DNA from: CAZFAT01 sp964517075
Lineage (GTDB): Bacteria > Acidobacteriota > Vicinamibacteria > Vicinamibacterales > SCN-69-37
Direction of reading: 5' to 3'
Assembly (NCBI GenBank): GCA_964517075.1
Contig: CAZFAT010000405.1
Location: 1 to 21,457 of the forward strand
DNA: 21,457 bases
Every line of letters begins with the position of its first letter. The stretch's first letter is position 1. Of this stretch, positions 1 through 7,859 are shown in pieces. Both the position numbers and the translations under genes were made by a program. The notes beneath the pieces were generated by a model. That model ran no database searches. It was not told the origin of the DNA and was given only the letters and a program-made list of their open reading frames with translations.

Positions 1-2115
1 GTGCGCGAGGTGCTGGAACAGGCCGCGCTGCCCTCCCCTATCTTCGGCACCCGCTGGCGATGGGACGCGGGCCGGGCGCTGGCGTTGCTGCGATTCCGCG
101 GCGGCAAGAAGCTGCCGATCCACATCCTGCGCCTGCAGTCCGATGACCTCCTCGCGGCGGTCTTTCCCGATGTCGCCGCGTGTCAGGAGAACATCGAGGG
201 GGACATCGAGATACCCAATCACCCGCTCGTGCGGGAGGTGATGAAGGACGTCCTCACCGAGGCCATGGATCTCGACGGCCTCGTCGAGATCCTGGAGAAG
301 ATCGCGGACGGCCGGATGCGGTGCGTGGCCGTGGACACGCCGGTGCCGTCGGTGTTCTCGCACGAAATCCTGAACGCGAACCCCTACGCGTATCTCGACG
401 ACGCGCCGCTCGAGGAGCGGCGGGCGCGCGCGGTGGAACTGCGGCGGGTGCTGCCGGAGTCCGTGCTGTCAGAGATCGGCCGGCTCGATCCGCTCGCCAT
501 CGAAGAGGTCCGCCAGCAGGCGTGGCCCGACGTGCGCCATGCCGACGATGTGCACGACGCCCTGTTGACATTCGTGGCATGGCCGATCCTGGCCCCCGAG
601 TCCGCCGAGTTACGGCTGGCGCAGGCGATTGCGCGGTCCGGGGCGGAGTGGGCCTCCGGGTTCGAGGAGCTGGCCTCCAGCCGCCGCGCAGGCCGGGTGG
701 TGGCCGCCGGTCGCGCCTACTGGGTCGCCGCGGAACGCGTCGAGCAGTTCCGGCAGGTGTGGCCGGACGCCCGCCTGGAGTCGGATTTGCCTTCCGTCGG
801 CGCCCAGGCCTCCAGCCCGACCGAGGCCGCGGTGGCGTTGACGCAGGGCTGGATGAGCCACATCGGCCCCACGACGACCCAGGAACTGGCGGAGGTGCTC
901 GGCCTGATGCCGGAGCAGGCGGACGAGTCGCTGCTGCGCCTCGAAGCCGCCGGCAGCGTGCTGCGGGGACAGTTCGAAGCGCGGCCAGGTGTCCATACCC
1001 AATGGTGCGATCGGCGCCTCCTCGCGCGCATTCATCGGCTGACGCTCGGCACGCTCCGGCGCGAGGTGGCGCCCGTCACAGCCGCGACCTTCATGGAGTG
1101 GCTCGGCGACTGGCAGCACGTCGCACCAGGCACGCAGGCACGCGGCGAAGCCGGCACGCTGGCCGTCCTCCGGCAGCTGCAGGGCTTCGAGGCGCCGGCG
1201 CACCTGTGGGAACAGCACATCCTCCCCCGCCGGATGGCCGGCTACGACCCGACCGATCTGGACCGGCTCTGCTTGACGGGCCTGGTGGGCTGGGGTCGCG
1301 TGTCGCCGCACCCAGCCACGCTCGAAGCCCCGTCCGGCCCTCGTCGTGTCATCCCCACCAGGATCGCGCCCATCACGTTCTTCGTGCGTGACGACGCCGA
1401 CTGGATGCTGCCGCATCGCGATTTCGCGGCCGGCGAGGCACCCGCCGGGCTCAGCCCGAACGCCCGCGACGTCTTCCACTTCCTCCAGCGCACCGGCGCG
1501 TCTTTCTTCGCGGACATCGTCCGGGGCACGAAGCAACTGAAGGCGGAGATAGAAACGGCGCTGTGGGAGCTGGTCACGGCGGGCCTGGCGACCGCCGACG
1601 GCTTCGACAATCTGCGGTCGCTCATCGATCCGCGGCGACGCGCAGGTCAGGGGGCGGGCCGAAGCACGCGACCGCGCCACAGCGCGGGGCGCTGGGCGCT
1701 CCTGCACCCGACCGCCGCGGCCGCCGACCGCGCGACGGCCATCGACGCCGCGTGCCGCATGCTCCTCGGCCGCTACGGCGTGGTATTCCGCGAGCTGCTG
1801 GCGCGCGAGTCGAACCTGCCGACCTGGCGTGAGCTGCTGATCGCGTTCCGGCGGCTCGAAGATCGGGGCGCGATCCGCGGCGGCCGGTTCGTGACCGGCT
1901 TCATCGGTGAGCAGTTCGCGCTGCCGATCGCCGTGGAGGCGCTACGCGCGCGCCGCGATCGAGCCGGCGCGCCAGGCCCGATCGAGGTCTCCGCCGGCGA
2001 TCCGCTCAACCTGGTGGGCATCCTGGTGCCGGGCCCACGGATCGCGGCAACATCGGGCCAGGTGGTGGCCTTCAGTCAGGGCCACTGCAGCCTGCCGGCA
2101 TTGAAGATCTCCTGA
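1..2115 (+). CDS. lhr: Lhr-family ATP-dependent helicase, C-terminal part (5' end off the window)
   Basis: This is the C-terminal part of a large Lhr (long helicase-related) superfamily 2 helicase, a DNA-repair-linked 3'-5' translocase. The frame is open from base 1, so the true start and the two RecA domains lie to the left. The first 145 or so residues match the DEAD/H-associated region that closes the Lhr core: RWRWDAGRALAL, LLAAVFPD, EIPNHPLV, then ILNANPYAYLDDAPLEERR. The rest corresponds to the long bacterial Lhr C-terminal extension, with RLLARIHRLTL, WQHV, LQGFEAPA and YDPTDLDRLCLTGLVGWGR in the expected order. Full bacterial Lhr proteins run to about 1500 residues, so roughly half is visible. 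It is the only + strand gene here and converges on the Rieske oxygenase gene. Family assignment is firm; the cellular role is known only from the family. Confidence 0.9.
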   Translation: MREVLEQAALPSPIFGTRWRWDAGRALALLRFRGGKKLPIHILRLQSDDLLAAVFPDVAACQENIEGDIEIPNHPLVREVMKDVLTEAMDLDGLVEILEKIADGRMRCVAVDTPVPSVFSHEILNANPYAYLDDAPLEERRARAVELRRVLPESVLSEIGRLDPLAIEEVRQQAWPDVRHADDVHDALLTFVAWPILAPESAELRLAQAIARSGAEWASGFEELASSRRAGRVVAAGRAYWVAAERVEQFRQVWPDARLESDLPSVGAQASSPTEAAVALTQGWMSHIGPTTTQELAEVLGLMPEQADESLLRLEAAGSVLRGQFEARPGVHTQWCDRRLLARIHRLTLGTLRREVAPVTAATFMEWLGDWQHVAPGTQARGEAGTLAVLRQLQGFEAPAHLWEQHILPRRMAGYDPTDLDRLCLTGLVGWGRVSPHPATLEAPSGPRRVIPTRIAPITFFVRDDADWMLPHRDFAAGEAPAGLSPNARDVFHFLQRTGASFFADIVRGTKQLKAEIETALWELVTAGLATADGFDNLRSLIDPRRRAGQGAGRSTRPRHSAGRWALLHPTAAAADRATAIDAACRMLLGRYGVVFRELLARESNLPTWRELLIAFRRLEDRGAIRGGRFVTGFIGEQFALPIAVEALRARRDRAGAPGPIEVSAGDPLNLVGILVPGPRIAATSGQVVAFSQGHCSLPALKIS

Positions 2116-2222
2116 CGAGCCGGCTGCCCGCTGGCGGCCAGGACGGGACGTCGTAGATTGGACCTCCAGCGCGCGGCGCATCACCTGACGCCATCAGCAG
2201 GACGTCGTGAACGGACGAGGGA
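2116..2222. other. Convergent intergenic spacer, no clear terminator
   Basis: This 107-bp gap separates the converging lhr and Rieske oxygenase genes. A terminator would be expected on each strand, but I see no strong GC stem followed by a T-run on either. GGACGTCGT occurs twice as a direct repeat (near 2146 and 2200). Nothing else stands out. Confidence 0.5.
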
Positions 2223-3320
2223 TCATGAAGGAGGGTCAGCCAGACGGCCCAGCACGAACTGATCGAACTCCCACAGCTGCGCCTCGCGGCTCGCATAGGG
2301 GCCAGGTGAGTAGCCGCGCGACTGGATGCCCTGCTGTGCCCGTTCGCAGATGGCCCAATCCTCTCGATTCGTGATGTCCCAGAACTCGACCGCGTCCTCA
2401 ATGACGAAGTCGGCACGCGCCGCTTCGTCGGGATGCACGTGCCATTCGCTGATCAGACGCGTGTGATCGGGCGCAACCGGCCAGAGGCGCACCGTGAGCA
2501 TGTAGTCCGGATGGAGCGTGAGCAGGAGATTCGGAAAGATCGCGAAGTAGTTGACGACGGCCGCCTCGGCAGGTCCGAGGCCGGGCAGAATCGCCCGCCG
2601 GCGCCGCCCGTCCGTGCTGAGCGTCTCGATGTCCGCCCTGAACCCCATCGCGCCGCCGCAGTAGCTGCCAGTCGTCGGCACGTTCTCGGCGCTGAGATAG
2701 TGATGCATTCGGTTGAGCAGCGGATGAATCACCGGGCAATGCAGGCACTCGTTGTAATTCTGGACGATGAGCTTCCAGTTGGCCCGGACGTCGTAGTCCA
2801 CGACGTGGACGCGCGCGAGTTCCTCCATGCGCCATGGCGCGAAGCGACGAGGCAGATCGCCGAGCTGCGAAGCCAGCGGCGGCGCGTCTGGCGCCAGGCT
2901 CACAAAGACGTGGCCGTCCCAAACCTCGCAGCCCGCATGCCGCAGCGGGAAATCGTCGGCCCTGAACCCCTCGACTTCCTCCATCAGCGGCGCCCCGATG
3001 AGCCGCCCCTCCAGATCGTAGGTCCAGGCGTGGTAGGGACACTGGATGCTGCCGGCCAGCGTCCCCGCGGCCGCGTCGCAGAGCTGGGTGCCGCGATGGC
3101 GGCAGACGTTGTGAAACGCGCCGGCGCCGCCCGCGCCATGGCCCACGATGAGGAGACTCGCGCCGGCGACCTCGACGCGCACGAACTGCCCGCGCGCCGC
3201 CACTTGCTCGAGCCGGCACGCGTGCACCCACATGCCCGCGTAGATGCGTTCCATCTCCCGGGCGAACCCGTGGGGATCGACGTAATAGATCGCCGGGAGC
3301 GTGCGATGCAGGGCGTCCAC
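2223..3320 (-). CDS. Rieske [2Fe-2S] aromatic-ring-hydroxylating-type oxygenase, alpha subunit
   Basis: This is a cytoplasmic Rieske non-haem iron oxygenase of 365 residues, a normal length for the alpha-only class. The Rieske cluster ligands are C73 and H75 (CRH), then C94 and H97 (CPYH). The mononuclear iron site is visible as ECLHCPVIH: H194 and H199 are ligands, and E191 sits where many family members have the bridging Asp. Glu at this place is known from the carnitine mono-oxygenase CntA, and the overall look (LPAIYYVDPHGF start, NYNECLHCP) fits the CntA/GbcA quaternary-amine group better than true ring dioxygenases. The third iron ligand is probably D315 or D321. The start is GTG at 3320; the preceding in-frame stop is only 12 nt upstream, which fixes it closely. 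No reductase or ferredoxin partner is visible nearby. The substrate is unknown. Confidence 0.88.
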   Translation of the reverse strand: MDALHRTLPAIYYVDPHGFAREMERIYAGMWVHACRLEQVAARGQFVRVEVAGASLLIVGHGAGGAGAFHNVCRHRGTQLCDAAAGTLAGSIQCPYHAWTYDLEGRLIGAPLMEEVEGFRADDFPLRHAGCEVWDGHVFVSLAPDAPPLASQLGDLPRRFAPWRMEELARVHVVDYDVRANWKLIVQNYNECLHCPVIHPLLNRMHHYLSAENVPTTGSYCGGAMGFRADIETLSTDGRRRRAILPGLGPAEAAVVNYFAIFPNLLLTLHPDYMLTVRLWPVAPDHTRLISEWHVHPDEAARADFVIEDAVEFWDITNREDWAICERAQQGIQSRGYSPGPYASREAQLWEFDQFVLGRLADPPS

Positions 3321-3329
3321 AGGGCCTGA

Positions 3330-3503
3330 TCAGTCCACCGGCGCCGGCGGCTGAAAGATCGCCGTGCCGCCGACGCGGGCGGGCACGATCCGCATCTGCA
3401 CGGTCGAGTCCTCCTTGCGAAGAACGAGAATCGCTCCTGAGCGCCTGCCGGGGCCCGCACCCAGCGCGACGACCAGCAGGCTTCTGATCGGTCTCGTGCG
3501 CAT
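3330..3503 (-). CDS. Small ORF, 57 residues, unknown function
   Basis: An ATG at 3503 is preceded by an AGGAGG ribosome binding site with 8-nt spacing, 29 nt after the etfA stop. The 57-residue product is basic, with a short hydrophobic stretch near the N-terminus (SLLVVALGAG) and no motif I recognise. It ends with TGA nine nt before the GTG start of the Rieske oxygenase and in the same frame. It could be a genuine small protein, a leader that couples etfA to the oxygenase by translation, or the remnant of a longer gene. The strong ribosome binding site and the placement in an otherwise tight operon are the only support; there is no homology evidence. Confidence 0.4.
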   Translation of the reverse strand: MRTRPIRSLLVVALGAGPGRRSGAILVLRKEDSTVQMRIVPARVGGTAIFQPPAPVD

Positions 3504-3511
3504 CGTGTCCC

Positions 3512-3517
3512 CCTCCT
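3512..3517 (-). promoter_or_regulatory. Strong ribosome binding site of the 57-residue ORF
   Basis: AGGAGG on the - strand, 8 nt before the ATG at 3503. It is one of the best Shine-Dalgarno matches in the window and is the main reason to list the small ORF. Confidence 0.5.
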
Positions 3518-3532
3518 CGCGACTGCGCGCCG

Positions 3533-4510
3533 CTACTGGTCAGCCTCGAGCGCTCTCATCAGCGCCGGCGCGATTTCGAACAGATCACCCACGATCCCGT
3601 AGTCGGCAATCTCGAAAATTGGCGCGTCGGGATCCTTGTTGATCGCGACGATGGTCCGTGCGCCACGCATGCCAACCGTGTGCTGGATCGCACCGGAAAT
3701 CCCGAGGGCGAGGTACAGGCGGGGCGCCACGGACTGACCCGAGCTGCCGACCTGGCAGCCCATCGGCAGCCAGCCGGCGTCACAGACAGGACGCGACGCC
3801 GCGAGCTCGGCGCCCAGGGCCCGGCCGAGATCGCGCGCCAGGCCGATGTGCTCCTCCCCCTTGATGCCGCGACCGACAGCGACGATGCGCGCGGCCTGCG
3901 CCAGGTCCACGTCCGCCTTGGACTCGCGGAACGGCGTCTCGGGGCGCTGCCGAATGGCGGCCGCGTCGACGGCCGCGGCCGCCCTCCGCACGGGCGCCGA
4001 CGCCGGTCCCCGTCGGGCCTCGTCCGCGTGGAACGCGCCGGCCTGCACGGTGACGAGGTGCGGCGGCGGGCCCTCGGCCACCACCTCCGCGCTCAGCTTC
4101 CCTTGATACATCGGCCGCGTAAAGACCGCCCGACCGTCGCGCAGGGTGAGGGCGGTGCAGTCGGTGATGAGCGCCCGACCGAGGCGCGCGGCCAGCCGCG
4201 GCGCGAAATCACGGGTGCGGTACGAATGCGGCAGCACGACGTGCGCCGCCGGCGTGGCCTGAAGATATGCCGCCAGCGCCTGCACCATGCCGTCGGCGGT
4301 GTAGCTGGCCAGCGCCTCGTGCTCGAGAACAATGACCTCCGTCACCTCCGCCGCCGCCAGTTCCTCCGCCGGGGTCCGCACTCCCGCGCCGGGGACGACG
4401 ACGGTAACCGGCGCGCCAAGCTGCTGCGCGGCGGCCACGGCCTCCCACGAGGCGCGATTCAGCACGCCCTGCTCGGCTTCGGCGATGACAAGAGTCAGGA
4501 TGTCAGACAT
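3533..4510 (-). CDS. etfA: Electron transfer flavoprotein, alpha subunit
   Basis: EtfA binds FAD and, with EtfB, carries electrons from flavin dehydrogenases (such as acyl-CoA dehydrogenases) to the quinone pool through ETF-quinone oxidoreductase. The protein is 325 residues from the ATG at 4510, a standard length. The N-terminal ETF domain covers about residues 3-190. The FAD-binding C-terminal domain carries the family signature GSSGQSVAPRLYLALG (255-270), then ISGAIQHTVGM and INKDPDAPIFEIADYGIVGD. A GTG three codons upstream (4519) is possible, but MSDILTLVIAE matches the usual start better. It lies 105 nt downstream of etfB, with an inverted repeat between them. No dehydrogenase or ETF-quinone oxidoreductase gene is in the window, so the electron donor is unknown. 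The neighbouring menaquinone operon would supply the acceptor. Confidence 0.95.
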   Translation of the reverse strand: MSDILTLVIAEAEQGVLNRASWEAVAAAQQLGAPVTVVVPGAGVRTPAEELAAAEVTEVIVLEHEALASYTADGMVQALAAYLQATPAAHVVLPHSYRTRDFAPRLAARLGRALITDCTALTLRDGRAVFTRPMYQGKLSAEVVAEGPPPHLVTVQAGAFHADEARRGPASAPVRRAAAAVDAAAIRQRPETPFRESKADVDLAQAARIVAVGRGIKGEEHIGLARDLGRALGAELAASRPVCDAGWLPMGCQVGSSGQSVAPRLYLALGISGAIQHTVGMRGARTIVAINKDPDAPIFEIADYGIVGDLFEIAPALMRALEADQ

Positions 4511-4535
4511 GAGAATCACGGGCCGTTACACGTTC

Positions 4536-4585
4536 GAAGTGAGACGTTCCGGCCACCGAGACAGACCTTTCTGACGTCTCACTTC
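4536..4585. repeat. Perfect 12-bp inverted repeat between etfB and etfA
   Basis: GAAGTGAGACGT (4536-4547) and ACGTCTCACTTC (4574-4585) are exact reverse complements separated by 26 nt. In the transcript this would form a 12-bp stem ending 25 nt before the etfA ATG. No T-run follows, so it is not a standard intrinsic terminator. Next to it, CTTCCAA is repeated in tandem at 4589-4602. Confidence 0.75.
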
Positions 4586-4615
4586 TGGCTTCCAACTTCC
4601 AACCTGCCGTGAGCG

Positions 4616-5383
4616 CTAGATGGCCCTCTCTGCCCGCAGCCGCCCCACCAGCTCTTTCGCCGCCTCCGCGGGCGTGCCAGCGATGAGCTGAACCTTGCGC
4701 GCGCGCTCGGGCGCGGCGAGAGAAAGGACGCGCTGGAGCGGCGAGGGCGCGGCAGGCGCGGTGACGGTGCGAATCTCCTTCTTGCGGGCCGCCATGATGC
4801 CCCTGAGCGTTGCGTAGCGCAGTTGGTTGATGCCGCTCTGAATCGTCAGCACCGCCGGCAACGGCATCGTCAGCCACTGGGACCAGCCGCCTTCCAGCTC
4901 ACGCTTCACCCGCACCTCACGGGCCGCGACCTGGACCTCCATGACGATGGTGGCGTGCGGAGCGTCGAGATGCTCGGCGAGCAGAACGCCAACCTGGCCG
5001 AAGCCCTGGTCGTCGGATTGGAGGCCGGTGAGCACCAGATCGGGGACGGCCGCCCCTGCGGACGTCAGGCCGGCCACGAGCGCGGCCGCCACAGCCGCGG
5101 CGTCCGCCGTCCCGAGGTGGGCGCCCTCGACATGCACGGCCTGGTCGGCGCCGCGGGCCAACGCTTCACGCAGGACCTGCACCACGCGCGCCGGGCCGGC
5201 CGACACCGCCGTGACCTCGCCGCCATGCTGCTCCCGCAGGCGCAGCGCCTCCTCGAGCGCGTAGGCGTCGGGCTCGTTCAACTCCCAGCTCGCGTCGGAT
5301 TCCCGCACCCACGTCCTCGCCTCGTCCACGCGCAGGTGCGACCCGCGGCTCAGCACCTGTTTCAGGCAGACGGCGATGTGCAT
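4616..5383 (-). CDS. etfB: Electron transfer flavoprotein, beta subunit
   Basis: EtfB is the AMP-binding partner of EtfA in the soluble electron transfer flavoprotein. It is 255 residues, as usual for the family. It starts MHIAVCLKQV, and LNEPDAYALEEALRL (35-49) is the typical N-terminal region. LVLTGLQSDDQGFGQVG (117-132) is the nucleotide-binding stretch. The beta-subunit signature VKRELEGG...LPAVLTIQSGINQLRYATLRGIM spans about 159-197. The ATG at 5383 leaves a 95-nt gap after fabF that holds a 10-bp inverted repeat. The order fabF-etfB-etfA on one strand suggests read-through from the fatty acid cluster, although the long spacers leave room for separate control. Confidence 0.95.
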   Translation of the reverse strand: MHIAVCLKQVLSRGSHLRVDEARTWVRESDASWELNEPDAYALEEALRLREQHGGEVTAVSAGPARVVQVLREALARGADQAVHVEGAHLGTADAAAVAAALVAGLTSAGAAVPDLVLTGLQSDDQGFGQVGVLLAEHLDAPHATIVMEVQVAAREVRVKRELEGGWSQWLTMPLPAVLTIQSGINQLRYATLRGIMAARKKEIRTVTAPAAPSPLQRVLSLAAPERARKVQLIAGTPAEAAKELVGRLRAERAI

Positions 5384-5399
5384 GGTCGGGGCTTGGGTT

Positions 5400-5460
5400 G
5401 CGATGAGCTCTGAACTCCGCGCTCTGAGTCAAGCATCACGCAAAGCTCACAGCTCATCGC
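5400..5460. repeat. 10-bp inverted repeat between fabF and etfB
   Basis: GCGATGAGCT (5400-5409) and AGCTCATCGC (5451-5460) are exact reverse complements with a 41-nt loop. The feature lies between the fabF stop and the etfB ATG at 5383. The loop has further repeated words (CTCTGA twice). No T-run follows. It parallels the repeat found before etfA. Confidence 0.65.
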
Positions 5461-5478
5461 TCAAGGCTACACGGAGTC

Positions 5479-6717
5479 TTATTCAAACCGCTTCAACAAC
5501 AGCGTTCCGTTCGTGCCGCCGAACCCGAAGGAGTTGGAGAGCGCGTAGCGAATCGTCATCGGTCGCTTGGCGTTGGCGGCGTAGTCGAGATCGCACGCGG
5601 GGTCGGGGTTGTCGAGGTTGATGGTCGGCGGGGCGAGCTGGTGGCGGACGGCGAGGGCCGTAATGCCGGCTTCGAGGCCACCGGCGCCACCGAGCAGGTG
5701 GCCGGTCATGGACTTGGTGGATGACATCACGAGCCGGCCAGCATGGTCGCCAAAGACGGTCTTCACCGCGAGCGTCTCGGTGGGGTCGTTGATCGGGGTG
5801 GACGTGCCATGCGCGTTGATGTAGTCGATTTCGTCGGGCCGCACGCCGGCCTTCCGCAGTGCCATCTGCATCGAGCGCACGGCGCCATGAGCGTCCGGCG
5901 GCTGTCCCGTGAGATGGTGCGCATCCCCCGACAGTCCGTAGCCGGCGATTTCGGCATAGATGGTCGCGCCGCGGCGCACCGCGAAGCCCAGCTCCTCGAG
6001 CACGAGGATGCCGGCACCCTCTCCGATGACGAAGCCGTCACGATCCTTGTCGAACGGCCGGCTCGCGTGCGCCGGGTCGTCATTGCGCGTCGAGAGGGCA
6101 CGCATCGCCGCGAAACCGCCGACGCTCAGCGGCGTAATGGCCGCTTCTGATCCGCCGGCGACCATGACATCGGCATCACCGCGCCGGATGATCTCGGAGG
6201 CCTCGCCCACCGCGTGCGCGGAGGCCGTACAGGCGGTACAGGTCGCGAGGTTCGGCCCGCGAGCACCCACGCGAATCGATACCTGGCCGGCCGCGAGGTT
6301 GATGATGGACGCGGGAATGAAGAAGGGGGAGATGCGGCGGGGTCCCCCCGCCAGCAGCTCGTTGTGCTCGCGCTCAATCGTGCTGAACCCGCCGATGCCG
6401 GACCCGATGAACACGCCGACCTGGTCGGCGTTGGACGGCGTCACCGCAAGCCTCGCATCGTCCACCGCGAACTGCGACGCGGCGACGGCGAACTGGATGA
6501 AGACGTCCATCTTCTTGACGTCTTTCCGATCCACGAACTGCACCGGGTCGAAGCCCTTGACCTCGCCGGCGATCCGGGAGGCGAACTGAGCCGGATCGAA
6601 GTGCGAAATTGTCGCGATGCCGCTACGGCCCGCGAGAAGCCCGTCCCAATTCGCCTGCGTCCCGACGCCGACCGAAGAAATCAGGCCGACGCCGGTGACG
6701 ACCACTCGCCTGCTCAA
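5479..6717 (-). CDS. fabF: 3-oxoacyl-[acyl-carrier-protein] synthase II
   Basis: FabF condenses malonyl-ACP with a growing acyl-ACP in fatty acid elongation. The 412-residue protein has the complete Cys-His-His triad: C163 in TACTASAHA, H303 in NAHGTSTP and H340 in KSMTGHLLGG, the same numbering as in E. coli FabF. The C-terminal SNSFGFGGTNG loop is intact. The start is a TTG at 6717, supported by GGAGG four nt upstream and by the standard MSRRVVVTGVG beginning. No in-frame ATG fits. It follows acpP by 15 nt, the classical acpP-fabF pair, and is the last fab gene of the cluster. Confidence 0.97.
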   Translation of the reverse strand: MSRRVVVTGVGLISSVGVGTQANWDGLLAGRSGIATISHFDPAQFASRIAGEVKGFDPVQFVDRKDVKKMDVFIQFAVAASQFAVDDARLAVTPSNADQVGVFIGSGIGGFSTIEREHNELLAGGPRRISPFFIPASIINLAAGQVSIRVGARGPNLATCTACTASAHAVGEASEIIRRGDADVMVAGGSEAAITPLSVGGFAAMRALSTRNDDPAHASRPFDKDRDGFVIGEGAGILVLEELGFAVRRGATIYAEIAGYGLSGDAHHLTGQPPDAHGAVRSMQMALRKAGVRPDEIDYINAHGTSTPINDPTETLAVKTVFGDHAGRLVMSSTKSMTGHLLGGAGGLEAGITALAVRHQLAPPTINLDNPDPACDLDYAANAKRPMTIRYALSNSFGFGGTNGTLLLKRFE

Positions 6718-6732
6718 GTCGCCTCCGCCTGC

Positions 6733-6972
6733 TTACTTCTTCTTGGCGTGGCCCTCGATGTACTCGATGGCTTCCTTCACGCGGGTGATCTTCTCGGCGT
6801 CCTCGTCCGGGATTTCGATCCCGAACTCCTCTTCGAAGGCCATCACGAGCTCGACCGTGTCGAGCGAGTCGGCCCCCAGATCGTCGACAAACGACGCATC
6901 CGGTGTTACTTCCTCCTCGTCCACGCCCAACTGCTCGACAATGATCTTCTTGACTTGATCCGAAACCGCCAT
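6733..6972 (-). CDS. acpP: Acyl carrier protein
   Basis: This 79-residue acidic protein is the acyl carrier of fatty acid synthesis. The phosphopantetheine attachment Ser36 lies in the canonical GADSLDTVELVMAFEEEF region, and the C-terminus EYIEGHAKKK is typical. The ATG at 6972 has a GAGGAGG ribosome binding site with 5-nt spacing, among the strongest in the window, as expected for one of the most abundant proteins. It sits between fabG and fabF. Confidence 0.97.
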   Translation of the reverse strand: MAVSDQVKKIIVEQLGVDEEEVTPDASFVDDLGADSLDTVELVMAFEEEFGIEIPDEDAEKITRVKEAIEYIEGHAKKK

Positions 6973-7007
6973 TCAATCCTCCTCGCGTGGGCGACGCCCG
7001 ACCGTGC

Positions 7008-7748
7008 CTACATGTACATGCCGCCGTTGACGGCCAGCACGTGCCCCGTAATATACGCTGCCTCGTCGGAGGCCAGGAACACCACGGCCGCCGCCACGTC
7101 CTCGGGCGTGCCCAGGCGCCCCAGAGGGATGCGCGCCTGCCAGCCCTGTTGGGCGCCGGCCGGCACGGCCCGCGTCATGTCCGTCTCAATCAGCCCCGGC
7201 GCCACCGCATTGACTGTGATGTTGCGGGACGCGACCTCGAGCGCGACCGCCTTCGTCAAACCGATCAACCCCGCCTTGGAGGCCGCATAGTTCGCCTGGC
7301 CGGCGTTGCCCGCCTGGCCGACGACGGAACTGACGTTCACGATGCGGCCCGAGCGCTGCCGGATCATGGGCTTCAGCGCCGCCTGGATGCACCCGTAGGC
7401 GGCGGTGAGATTCGTGGCCAGCACCGCGTCCCAGTCGTCCCGCTTCATCCGGAGAAGGAGCTGATCGCGCGCAATGCCGGCGTTGTTGACGAGGATGTCG
7501 ATGCGGCCCAGCCGTTCGACCAGGCCAGCGATCGCGTGATCGATCGCCTCGGGCCTGGTGACGTCCAGCGACACCGCCTCGGCGCGGCCCCCGGCCGCCT
7601 GAATCTCGGCCACAGTGCCCGCGGCATGCTCGCCGCGCGCGGCGGCCGCGACCGTCGCCCCGCGCGCCGCCAGGCCGTGCGCGATGGCCCGGCCGATGCC
7701 CCGCGAGGCGCCGGTGACCAGGGCCACCCGGCCCTCCAACGTCCCCAT
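7008..7748 (-). CDS. fabG: 3-oxoacyl-[acyl-carrier-protein] reductase
   Basis: FabG is the NADPH-dependent short-chain reductase that reduces 3-oxoacyl-ACP. From the ATG at 7748 it has 246 residues. The nucleotide motif TGASRGIG is at 12-19 and NNAG at 88-91. The catalytic tetrad is N113, S141, Y154 and K158 (NYAASKAG). The chain ends ITGHVLAVNGGMYM, the typical FabG C-terminus. The frame can be extended 10 codons upstream, but MGTLEGRVALVTGAS is the normal beginning and has GCGAGG six nt before it. It follows plsX by 111 nt, where fabH and fabD would often be found, and precedes acpP by 35 nt. Confidence 0.95.
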   Translation of the reverse strand: MGTLEGRVALVTGASRGIGRAIAHGLAARGATVAAAARGEHAAGTVAEIQAAGGRAEAVSLDVTRPEAIDHAIAGLVERLGRIDILVNNAGIARDQLLLRMKRDDWDAVLATNLTAAYGCIQAALKPMIRQRSGRIVNVSSVVGQAGNAGQANYAASKAGLIGLTKAVALEVASRNITVNAVAPGLIETDMTRAVPAGAQQGWQARIPLGRLGTPEDVAAAVVFLASDEAAYITGHVLAVNGGMYM

Positions 7749-7859
7749 CTGCAACCTCGCTACTTCAGCACACGCCACCGATCAGGCGCAACACCTCAAA
7801 CGGACTAAAGGTACGAGGGTACGAGGGCGCGTCGCCCGACGCGGAGCGCGCAGGCCGGG
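7749..7859. repeat. plsX-fabG spacer with tandem octamer and tight hairpin
   Basis: The 111-nt gap holds GGTACGAG twice in direct tandem (7810-7817 and 7818-7825). Immediately after is a perfect 7-bp inverted repeat, CGCGTCG (7828-7834) and CGACGCG (7837-7843), with only two nt between the arms. In the transcript the hairpin lies between the plsX stop and the fabG start. No T-run follows it, so I do not call it a terminator. Confidence 0.6.

Noticed and set aside
2433..3329. 298-codon + strand open frame opposite the Rieske oxygenase
   Set aside because: The - strand frame has full Rieske and iron-site motifs; the antisense product shows none.
3318..3332. TGA read-through or selenocysteine joining the small ORF to the oxygenase
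   Set aside because: Rieske oxygenases of this group start near the GTG, there is no sign of a recoding structure, and the residue would fall outside the conserved fold.
4536..4585. Intrinsic terminator between etfB and etfA
   Set aside because: The stem is AT/GC mixed with a 26-nt loop and no following T-run on the transcribed strand.
3680..4612. 310-codon + strand open frame opposite etfA
   Set aside because: Antisense to etfA, with no family similarity.
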